Assembly: GCA_025935155.1 (NCBI GenBank) | Contig: JAICVV010000020.1 | Span: 1 to 14,257 of the forward strand | DNA: 14,257 nucleotides | Reading direction: 5' to 3' | Origin: Alphaproteobacteria bacterium | GTDB taxonomy: Bacteria > Pseudomonadota > Alphaproteobacteria > Micropepsales > Micropepsaceae | In this document: positions 7,215 through 12,749 of the stretch, in pieces | Position numbering within the stretch: position 1 is the stretch's first letter | How the letters are laid out: the number at the start of each line of letters is the position of its first letter | Notes under the pieces: model-generated | The model's database searches: none | Told to the model about the DNA's origin: nothing | Seen by the model: only the letters and a program-made list of their open reading frames with translations | Made by a program: the position numbers and the translations under genes

Positions 7215-7233
7215 ACGGCAATCGCCATGCCGT
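7215..7233. promoter_or_regulatory. Dyad ACGGCA-N7-TGCCGT, candidate activator site
   Basis: A perfect 6-bp inverted repeat with a 7-base spacer, centred about 100 bases upstream of the predicted sigma-54 transcription start. That is within the usual range for an enhancer-binding protein site. It also lies 16 bases after the stop of the EipB-like gene, so it could be a weak terminator of that gene, but no T-run follows. Confidence 0.4.
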
Positions 7234-7248
7234 GCACTGCCCCTTGGA

Positions 7249-8034
7249 TCAGCAAGATGAAGGCAGCCGCTCCGCGCGCACCAGCTTCGCCCGCAGGGTG
7301 AATTGCGGGTACACGAGTGAGAACGAACCAAGCAGGCCGTTGGCATACATATCGGCTGCCACTTCAGAGGACGGCTGTTCGCCGTTGCTCTCGAAATAGC
7401 TGATTAGAATGGGCCATGCGGCCGCCCCTGTGAGCAGCCCGGCGGTATCCTTCGCTATCTCGTGCGGCTTTGATGACAGGCGGCCGATTTTGACAGCTGC
7501 GGTGACGAGCGCGCTTTGCCCACCGCCCTGAAATACAAGCTGGGCCCCGACGTCATGTCCTTTTTCCGCAGCCTTGAGCATGGCACGCGCGAATGCGGTG
7601 GGAAACATGGTGCCGCGCGGCAGCGCAAACGGCTTGTCTTTCGTCGTGAACGTTACTTGACCGCTGCCGTCTGCGGTGAGCTTTGCGACGCCGTCATGGA
7701 CTTCCGTGCCGTTGCCGCTTTGTGCGTTGCGCACGCGGAAGCGAAGGGTCCGGCCGTCTGTGCTCTCCCAGGTTTCGATTGCGAAATCCGTGCGGATGGG
7801 TTCGCCATCCTTGTAGGTCACATCGGCGAGCGAGCGCTGCAGCGTGTGCGTGATACCACAACCGACGCGCGTATCGACGACGGTGCGGCCTCGGGCCGTG
7901 AAAAGGTAACCGGACGTCCGCTCCAGCGAGAGATTGTAAATTTCACGCGTGGAGAGCGCGCTCAGGTGCGGTCCGCTTTTTGCGAGCGCCGCAGTTGCCA
8001 AACAGACCGCGAATGCAGCTGCAATATTTCGCAT
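7249..8034 (-). CDS. DUF1849 / EipB-like periplasmic envelope-integrity protein
   Basis: The 261-residue product has a short signal peptide (MRNIAAAFAVCLATAALA, cleavage near residue 18) and then a beta-rich periplasmic domain. The order of conserved blocks fits DUF1849: IYNLSLERTSG..FTARGRTVVD at 32-54, DFAIETWESTDGRTLRFRVRN near 80-100, and SLVYPQFTLRAKLVRAE near the end. Brucella EipB, the studied member, folds as a beta-spiral held by a disulfide between an early and a C-terminal cysteine. Here Cys59 and the last residue, Cys261, occupy those places. EipB supports outer-membrane integrity and interacts genetically and physically with TPR lipoproteins. The start at 8034 is preferred over 8085 because it begins the signal peptide and has GAAGG upstream. 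It is followed by the PEP-CTERM gene, which appears to have its own promoter. Confidence 0.8.
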   Translation of the reverse strand: MRNIAAAFAVCLATAALAKSGPHLSALSTREIYNLSLERTSGYLFTARGRTVVDTRVGCGITHTLQRSLADVTYKDGEPIRTDFAIETWESTDGRTLRFRVRNAQSGNGTEVHDGVAKLTADGSGQVTFTTKDKPFALPRGTMFPTAFARAMLKAAEKGHDVGAQLVFQGGGQSALVTAAVKIGRLSSKPHEIAKDTAGLLTGAAAWPILISYFESNGEQPSSEVAADMYANGLLGSFSLVYPQFTLRAKLVRAERLPSSC

Positions 8035-8109
8035 TTGCCGAACCTTCACGGTTGAACACCGCCGCAAGCCAGTGGCAGAGTGCATCGACCTGAGGGACTG
8101 GGGGAAGGG
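8035..8109. promoter_or_regulatory. Short divergent promoter region
   Basis: These 75 bases separate the divergent EipB-like gene and the large secreted-protein gene, so both promoters must be here or overlap the coding starts. I see no clear -35/-10 or sigma-54 element on either strand. A purine-rich GGGGAAGGG run abuts the ATG at 8110. Confidence 0.4.
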
Positions 8110-9684
8110 ATGGGAAACCGTTTCTGGCTGACAATTGCGATAGCGGCCATGGCTTTTATGGCTGCGGCGGGGCCACTTTATGCAAGCGCGCTATCGTCTT
8201 CGAAAGCCATATCCTTTGCGGTCAGCCAGCCGGTTCGCGCACTGCCGCCGCAGCCCGAGAGCCGCGCGATTCCGAACCCACCGCGCATCAATCCCGTCCC
8301 AGCAGAGCCGGATTATGGGCGGCGCGGCACGTGGACGAGGGGTAAAGCTCCTGCGGATTCTCTCGCGCGCGCCTCGCAAAACCCTGCCGGTCCGAAATCG
8401 CCGCTCGATCTGCGGTTCAGCGGAATCAGCAATCCCTTTGCCTGCGGCGGCTGCAGTCCGCCGGACACCAATGGCGACGTGGGCCTCAACGAATATGTGC
8501 AGATCGTCAACGCCACAAAAATTGGCGTGTTCGACAAGGCGACCGGCGCCCAGAAGGCGGTCTTCGATTTCGCGACGCTATGGACCGACAGCGGCCCCTG
8601 CACCGAAGATGTTGGCGATCCCGTCGCGGTGTTCGATGCCATGGCGCAGCGCTGGGTGTTCACCCAGCTCGCCTCGCCGCATCATGTTTGCATTGCGGTT
8701 TCGCAAACTTCCGATCCGCTCGGCGCCTATTACCTTTATCTCTTCGATGTCACCGAGTTTCCGGACTATTTCAAAATCGGGGCGTGGTCGGATGCCTATC
8801 TCGGCACAGCCAACCAGTCGAGCTATGCGGCTTTTGCTTTCGATCGCACGAAAATGCTGGCCGGCGATCCCAGCGCGAGCGTGATCCGGTTCGACGGCGA
8901 AACCAACCTTATGCTTCCCGCGAATGTCAGCGGCTCAGTGGCGCCGCCGCCCGGTGGGTACTTCTATACGTTCAAGGACGACCAGTTTCACGGGGGCACG
9001 GATCGCATCGAGCTGTTTCAGCTCATCGCGAATTTCAGGCATCCCGAGAGAAGCAAATTCAATCTGATCGACACCTTTAACATCGCACCCTTTACCTACA
9101 CCGTTTGCGGGTTCTTCAATTTTGACTGTATCCCGCAGAAAGATACGTCGGTGCTGGTGGATGCGGTGAGCGAATGGCCGATGCAGCGCCTCGCCTATCG
9201 TATGATGCCCACGCAGGAAGAGCTCGTCGGGGTGTTTACCGTGGGCGGCGGATTGGCCGATCCCGGCGCTGCGCCGCGCTGGTTCGAGCTGCGCAAAACC
9301 GGCCGCAAGTGGAAGCTGATACAGGAAGGAACGCAGGATCTCGGCGATGGCCTCAACCGCTTCATGGGCAGCATTGCCATCGATCAGGCGGGAGACATTG
9401 CGCTCGGCTATTCCGCCTCCAGCGCCAACGATTACCCCAGCATCCGCTATGCAACCCGCCGCCCCACCGATCCGCTTGGCACCCTCGGGCCGGAACAGAT
9501 TTTGAAACGCGGCAAGGGCTCGCAAACCAGCTCCGATCGCTGGGGCGATTATAGCGCTATGGTGGTGGATCCGGTTGGCGGCTGTCAGTTCTGGTACACC
9601 AACGAATTCTATCAGGTGAGTTCCGGCAGCAACTGGAACACCGAAGTGGGCGCGTTCACAGTCCCCGGGTGCGCCGCGAAATAG
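8110..9684 (+). CDS. Large secreted protein, probably beta-propeller-like, function unknown
   Basis: The 524-residue product opens with a signal peptide (MGNRF, hydrophobic core IAIAAMAFMAAAG, probable cleavage after LYASA) and then a proline-rich linker to about residue 90. The following region holds motifs I associate with a widespread family of exported bacterial proteins: CGGCSPPDTNGDVG at about 113-125, then a DPVAVFDAMAQRWVFTQ block, CIAVSQTSDPLGAYYLY and FPDYFKIGAWSDAY. Repeated W, Y and D-rich beta segments (GDIALGYSASSANDYPSIRYATR, SQTSSDRWGDYSAMVVDP) resemble BNR/sialidase-like propellers. I cannot name an activity. No membrane anchor or PEP-CTERM tail is present, so release from the cell is likely. 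The ATG at 8110 is chosen because it starts the signal peptide; its purine-rich site is very close, and an in-frame ATG at 8080 is the alternative. Confidence 0.8.
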   Translation: MGNRFWLTIAIAAMAFMAAAGPLYASALSSSKAISFAVSQPVRALPPQPESRAIPNPPRINPVPAEPDYGRRGTWTRGKAPADSLARASQNPAGPKSPLDLRFSGISNPFACGGCSPPDTNGDVGLNEYVQIVNATKIGVFDKATGAQKAVFDFATLWTDSGPCTEDVGDPVAVFDAMAQRWVFTQLASPHHVCIAVSQTSDPLGAYYLYLFDVTEFPDYFKIGAWSDAYLGTANQSSYAAFAFDRTKMLAGDPSASVIRFDGETNLMLPANVSGSVAPPPGGYFYTFKDDQFHGGTDRIELFQLIANFRHPERSKFNLIDTFNIAPFTYTVCGFFNFDCIPQKDTSVLVDAVSEWPMQRLAYRMMPTQEELVGVFTVGGGLADPGAAPRWFELRKTGRKWKLIQEGTQDLGDGLNRFMGSIAIDQAGDIALGYSASSANDYPSIRYATRRPTDPLGTLGPEQILKRGKGSQTSSDRWGDYSAMVVDPVGGCQFWYTNEFYQVSSGSNWNTEVGAFTVPGCAAK

Positions 9685-9694
9685 GTGTCACCTA
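9682..9694. other. Palindrome holding both stop codons of convergent genes
   Basis: TAGGTG-T-CACCTA is a perfect 6-bp inverted repeat around one base. Its left arm contains the TAG of the plus-strand gene (9682-9684) and its right arm the TAG of the minus-strand aguB (9694-9692). The genes are only seven bases apart. The loop is too small for a good terminator. Confidence 0.6.
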
Positions 9695-10564
9695 CTCCGC
9701 CGCGTCATGGCTGCGGAGTGGGCCGTAAAGGTCTGGGCGGCGGTCACGAAACAGGCCCCAGCTCGCGCGCATCTTTGCGATGCCGTCGAGATCGAAGGTT
9801 GCCGTGATCAGGCCTTCTTCGCTGCGGCCGAGTTTGGCGGCAATGCTGCCCGTGGGGTCGGTGATGAAGGATGACCCGTAGAACGTCATTTTGCCCGCCT
9901 GCCCCTCTTCCGTGCCGATGCGGTTGCTCGCCACCAACGGCACATAGTTCGCGCCGGCATGGCCCTGCATCACGCGGCGCCAGTGATCGCGCGAATCCAC
10001 CGGCGGCGCCGGCGGCGGCTCGGTGCCGATAGCAGTCGGATAGAACAGGACCTCAGCGCCCATCAGCGCCATCGCGCGTGCCGCTTCCGGAAACCATTGG
10101 TCCCAGCAGATGCCGCAGCCAAGCACGCCGAACTTGGTGCTCCAGACTTTGAAACCGGTATCGCCGGGGGTGAAATAGAATTTCTCCTGATAGCCGGGGC
10201 CGTCCGGAATGTGGGACTTCCGGTAAAGGCCGAGCACCGTGCCGTCCGCATCGATCATCGCCAGCGAATTGAAATGTGCGCGTCCGGCGCGCTCGAAAAA
10301 GCTGAGCGGCAACACGGCGCCAAGTTCTTTGGCCAGCTCCGCGAATTCCGCAATCAGAGGATTGTCCTTGAACGGTTTGGCGAGACCGAAGTGCTCGGCG
10401 AGCTGGTCCTGGCAGAAGTAGGGGGTTTCGAACAGTTCCTGCAGGAGGATGACGTTCGCGCCCTGCCTCGCTGCTGCGCGCACCATCTCTTTTGCATTGG
10501 CGATGTTCTTCGGCACATCCCACGAACAGGCAAACTGCGTGGCCGCAACCGTGATTTTCTTCAT
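9692..10564 (-). CDS. aguB: N-carbamoylputrescine amidase (nitrilase superfamily)
   Basis: It hydrolyses N-carbamoylputrescine to putrescine, CO2 and ammonia, the second step of the agmatine route, in the cytosol. The 290 residues carry the nitrilase triad: Glu43 in LLQELFETPYFCQ, Lys116 in LYRKSHIPDGPGYQEKFYFTPGD, and Cys153 in GCGICWDQWFPEAARAM. The LFETPYFCQ and SHIPDGPGYQEKFYF segments are typical of AguB rather than beta-ureidopropionase. Length is normal for the family. The ATG at 10564 is preceded by GGAG seven bases upstream; a TTG two codons earlier is less likely. It shares its strand with the transporter and aguA and is probably the last gene of that operon, although a 289-base repeat-filled gap now separates it from the transporter. 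Confidence 0.95.
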   Translation of the reverse strand: MKKITVAATQFACSWDVPKNIANAKEMVRAAARQGANVILLQELFETPYFCQDQLAEHFGLAKPFKDNPLIAEFAELAKELGAVLPLSFFERAGRAHFNSLAMIDADGTVLGLYRKSHIPDGPGYQEKFYFTPGDTGFKVWSTKFGVLGCGICWDQWFPEAARAMALMGAEVLFYPTAIGTEPPPAPPVDSRDHWRRVMQGHAGANYVPLVASNRIGTEEGQAGKMTFYGSSFITDPTGSIAAKLGRSEEGLITATFDLDGIAKMRASWGLFRDRRPDLYGPLRSHDAAE

Positions 10565-10601
10565 GCACAATCTCCGCCAGGAGCCCGATCAATGGGCGTT
10601 T

Positions 10602-10625
10602 GGTTCACGCGGAGGCGCGGAGACG
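10602..10625 (+). repeat. Solo copy of the GTTCACGCGGAG repeat end
   Basis: The 24 bases beginning GGTTCACGCGGAGGCGCG match the inverted-repeat arm at 12701-12724 (opposite strand) with one mismatch. They also resemble the arm at 12283-12310. The repeat is built from an RCGCGGAG octamer in tandem. No GxxExxY gene accompanies this copy. Confidence 0.85.
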
Positions 10626-10633
10626 AATTGGTT

Positions 10634-10770
10634 CCTCCTCCGCAAAGCGGGGGAGGGGGACCATGCGAGCGAAGCACGCGAGAGCGTGTTCGCGCAGCAT
10701 GGCGGAGCGGGTGGCAGCTTACACCCCCCTCCCCGCCTTCGACGGTACTCCCCCCGCTGCGCGAGGGGAG
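10634..10770. repeat. Cluster of palindromic hairpins (dispersed-repeat type)
   Basis: Several stems follow each other. CCTCCTCCGC/GCGGGGGAGG with loop AAA is at 10634-10656. CCATGC/GCATGG at 10661-10702 encloses a second stem GCGAAGCACGC/GCGTGTTCGC. A looser GGCGGAG..GGGTG/CACCC..CTCC..GCC pairing follows at about 10701-10737. CTCCCCCCGC/GCGAGGGGAG is at 10748-10770. The style resembles palindromic intergenic repeats common in alphaproteobacteria, from memory. It could stabilise the 3' end of the transporter message or terminate it. Confidence 0.7.
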
Positions 10771-10853
10771 AGGCTGTGCAAGCGTTCTCGCCGGTATGTG
10801 TTGTGTGATGCCGTGCCTCGTGTCGTCACCCTGCACGATATCGATCATCATTG

Positions 10854-12167
10854 TCATGCCGGACTTGCCTCCGCGACTTCGGAGAGCATTTCTGCTTCCA
10901 CTTTCGGATTCTTTTCGCCGTCGGCGGTGGCGATCAACTCCTTCGGAATCAGCAGAATGACCGGCAGGATCAGGGCGTACACCGCGGTGGTCGCCAGCGC
11001 GCAGTACAGAAATCCGTGCTCAGGGCTGCTGGCATATATCTGGGCACCAAGCAGATCGCCGCCACGATACGAAAGGAGATACATTCCATCGACCATCATC
11101 ATCAGCGTGCCCTGCAAACCCGGCGGACACGCACGCATCGCGAGATCGTAATATGCACCCGCCGCGATGCCGCCCATCATCCCGATCGGCAGCGCCAGCC
11201 ACAGCGCCTGGGTAGCCGAATGTACGAACGCCAGCGGCATCAACTGTGGGATGGTGATGATTGTGCCGATCCAGAGCAACGCCCTGAGCGATGCCTTTTT
11301 GCACAGCCAGCCATAAAGAAAAAACATCGGGATAAAGGCGACGGAAAAAATGGCATAATAGTCGGTATAGATTGCGTCAGATGCGTGCAGCTTGTTCGTC
11401 AGATAAAATTGCAGCGGCGTGTTCGAGCCGGGCGCAAACTGGAACATGAACATGATCAGCACGGCCGGATAGACGGCGCGGTGCTTCAGCAATCGCTTGA
11501 TGTCCCCGACCAGGTCGGAGCCCTTCGCCTGCGGTTTGCCGTACGCATGTCCGAACACCGCCTTCGGCTTCCAGAAGGCAAACAGGAACATCAGCAGCGA
11601 CAGCGCCACCATCAGCATGAACGTCTGCCGCGGCGGCAGATGCTCGGCAATCCAGCCCGAGGCCAGGGCGCCAACGATATAGGGAATGCTGGACATGATG
11701 TTCCAGAGCGCGCTAAGGCGCCCGGACATCAGTTTTTCCTGCCCCACCAGCGCGAGCAACGCCCATTGTCCGGCAGACACAAAGCGCCAGAAAAACATCA
11801 CAAGAAACATGCCGATGAACAGGGTGGTGTAAGTCAGCTGCGCATATGCCATCCAGGCGAACACAACAGCCGTAATCGGCGCGAAAATGAGAAAGTAACC
11901 GCGATCTCGTAGCCCCAGCGGGTTCCATAAATCGCGCGTCAGCCCGAACACCACAGAGAGGTAAACAGGAATGGCCGTCAGCAGGCGGAACAGCGAAACC
12001 TGCGTCGCGCTCGCGTGAAGCTGATCTTTCAGCATGTAAGAGGTAGCAAAATCCAGCAGATAGCCGTGCGGCATCACCAGATAGACAAGCAGCGTCAGCG
12101 GCGCGAAATAGCCGAAGATTTTGCCTGTGTTCGCTTGTCCGCTTTCTGCGGCCGATGCAACCGTCAT
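10854..12167 (-). CDS. MFS-type transporter in the agmatine operon
   Basis: A polytopic inner-membrane carrier of 437 residues with about 12 hydrophobic segments, beginning with FGYFAPLTLLVYLVMPHGYLL and ending near YALILPVILLIP. Between TM2 and TM3 is VVFGLTRDLWNPLGLRDRGYFL, which fits the MFS motif-A loop position and is distantly reminiscent of BT1/AmpG-like carriers. A cytoplasmic mid-loop (KPKAVFGHAYGKPQAKGSDLVGDIKRLLKHRAVYP) divides the two halves. The ATG at 12167 has GAGGGGG three bases upstream. Extension to 12215 would run through the duplicated aguA tail and is unlikely. Lying between aguA and aguB, it may carry agmatine, putrescine or a precursor, but that is inferred only from context; no substrate signature is visible. 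Confidence 0.88.
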   Translation of the reverse strand: MTVASAAESGQANTGKIFGYFAPLTLLVYLVMPHGYLLDFATSYMLKDQLHASATQVSLFRLLTAIPVYLSVVFGLTRDLWNPLGLRDRGYFLIFAPITAVVFAWMAYAQLTYTTLFIGMFLVMFFWRFVSAGQWALLALVGQEKLMSGRLSALWNIMSSIPYIVGALASGWIAEHLPPRQTFMLMVALSLLMFLFAFWKPKAVFGHAYGKPQAKGSDLVGDIKRLLKHRAVYPAVLIMFMFQFAPGSNTPLQFYLTNKLHASDAIYTDYYAIFSVAFIPMFFLYGWLCKKASLRALLWIGTIITIPQLMPLAFVHSATQALWLALPIGMMGGIAAGAYYDLAMRACPPGLQGTLMMMVDGMYLLSYRGGDLLGAQIYASSPEHGFLYCALATTAVYALILPVILLIPKELIATADGEKNPKVEAEMLSEVAEASPA

Positions 12168-12189
12168 ATGCCCCCTCGTTTCGTAAACG

Positions 12190-12211
12190 TCACGCCGGCT
12201 CCTGTTGCGTG
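12190..12211 (-). repeat. Direct repeat, copy 2: duplicated aguA 3' end
   Basis: These 22 bases are the same as 12728-12749 except for one C/T difference, in the same orientation. In minus-strand reading both copies encode TQQEPA followed by TGA; the difference is a synonymous GAG/GAA. The copy at 12728 is the true aguA end; this one now supplies the stop of the GxxExxY reading frame. The two copies are 538 bases apart. Confidence 0.9.
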
Positions 12212-12693
12212 CCATCGCGCGCTCGTGAGGATGACGGACCTTTCAAAATATCTCCGTCAGCCGCATGCTCCTCTGCCGATTTGTTCACGCGGAAACGCGG
12301 AGACGCGGAGGCCGGCAGACCGTTCATAATCGTGCGCAAGCCGCTCTTGAAGCTGGCTTCGCCAAAATTGATCAACAGGCCGGCAGGCATGTTCAGCAAA
12401 CGAAGATATGTCAGTAGTTGTTTGGAGTGAACCGGCGCAAGGTTCTCGATTGACTTAATTTCAACCGGAACCCGTAGCGCAACCAAGAGATCGACCCTGA
12501 AGCAATCGATAAACTTCAACCCATCGTATTCGAACGAAACCGGCTTCTGTCGTTCCACGTATAGCCCGCGTCGTTGTAGATCGCGAGCCAGAACTGCTTC
12601 GTAAAAAGATTCGAGCAGACCCGGTCCGAGCCCAACGTGAAGCTTGTATGCGGCATCGACAATCTGACCCGCGATGCCGTCCAGGTCTGTCAT
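12190..12693 (-). CDS. GxxExxY protein (PD-(D/E)XK nuclease-like) inside an inverted-repeat unit
   Basis: The 167-residue frame carries the GxxExxY signature GLLESFY (Gly25, Glu28, Tyr31). A nuclease-like core follows: Asp68 in FRVDLLVA, Glu78-Ile-Lys80 in VPVEIKSIE and Gln92..Tyr96 in KQLLTYLRLL. The biochemical role of this family is unknown. The family core ends near NGL at 126. The rest is translated from the left inverted repeat (ASASPRFRVN, 128-137), about 70 bases of spacer, and the duplicated aguA tail (TQQEPA), so the C-terminal 40 residues are probably acquired. The ATG at 12693 lies two bases inside the right inverted repeat, whose GGAG acts as Shine-Dalgarno at short spacing. The frame extends upstream to 12867 within aguA in another frame, which I reject. 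It interrupts the agmatine operon. Confidence 0.85.
   Translation of the reverse strand: MTDLDGIAGQIVDAAYKLHVGLGPGLLESFYEAVLARDLQRRGLYVERQKPVSFEYDGLKFIDCFRVDLLVALRVPVEIKSIENLAPVHSKQLLTYLRLLNMPAGLLINFGEASFKSGLRTIMNGLPASASPRFRVNKSAEEHAADGDILKGPSSSRARDGTQQEPA
12212..12282. other. Spacer between direct repeat and left inverted repeat
   Basis: About 70 bases belong to the inserted block but lie outside the inverted repeats. The right side has no equivalent; there the inverted repeat reaches to within four bases of the direct repeat. On the minus strand it includes GTCATCCTCACGAGCGCGCG, reminiscent of other dispersed alphaproteobacterial repeats. It may be the remnant of a separate small element or part of the donor sequence. 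Confidence 0.5.
12283..12310 (+). repeat. Left inverted repeat of the GxxExxY unit
   Basis: It begins GTTCACGCGGAAACGCGG and continues as an RCGCGGAG-type octamer tandem. It differs from the right arm at positions 12, 13 and 16 only. On the minus strand it is translated as part of the GxxExxY C terminus. Confidence 0.88.
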
Positions 12694-12695
12694 TT

Positions 12696-12723
12696 CTCCG
12701 CGTCTCCACGCCTCCGCGTGAAC
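12696..12723 (-). repeat. Right inverted repeat of the GxxExxY unit
   Basis: Read on the minus strand it begins GTTCACGCGGAGGCGTGG. It lies between the aguA stop and the GxxExxY ATG and ends with GGAG two bases before that ATG, so the repeat itself provides the ribosome-binding sequence. Confidence 0.88.
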
Positions 12724-12727
12724 CTTA

Positions 12728-12749
12728 TCACGCCGGTTCCTGTTGCGTG
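12728..12749 (-). repeat. Direct repeat, copy 1: native aguA 3' end
   Basis: This is the final stretch of aguA (TQQEPA and TGA), continuous with the catalytic GGIHC segment. Its near-identical partner lies at 12190-12211. Confidence 0.9.

Larger units (their letters stand above)
10565..10853. repeat. Repeat-filled gap between aguB and the transporter gene
   Basis: No credible gene lies in these 289 bases. From left to right they hold the aguB ribosome site, a solo copy of the CGCGGAG-type repeat (10602-10625), a cluster of GC-rich hairpins (10634-10770), and about 80 bases of unassigned sequence before the transporter stop. Short ORFs that cross it are explained by the repeat's composition. 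Confidence 0.75.
12283..12723. mobile_element. Inverted-repeat-bounded unit carrying the GxxExxY gene
   Basis: A 441-base unit is bounded by 28-nt inverted repeats (12283-12310 and 12696-12723) that agree at 25 of 28 positions. It contains only the GxxExxY core gene. The whole lies between two copies of a 22-bp direct repeat taken from the aguA 3' end. The layout resembles a minimal transposable unit, although no transposase is encoded and the GxxExxY product, if a nuclease, is the only candidate for mobility. Target-site duplication versus recombination between repeats cannot be settled from one genome. Confidence 0.65.

Noticed and set aside
8935-9525. 196-codon minus-strand frame opposite the large secreted protein
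   Set aside because: Antisense shadow with no start signal and no family resemblance.
10851-11912. 353-codon plus-strand frame opposite the MFS transporter
   Set aside because: Low-complexity His/Arg/Gln translation antisense to a clear membrane protein; no initiation signal.
12283-12310. Octamer tandem considered as a CRISPR or simple-sequence repeat
   Set aside because: Only about three imperfect units and no unique spacers; the inverted pairing with 12696-12723 explains it better.
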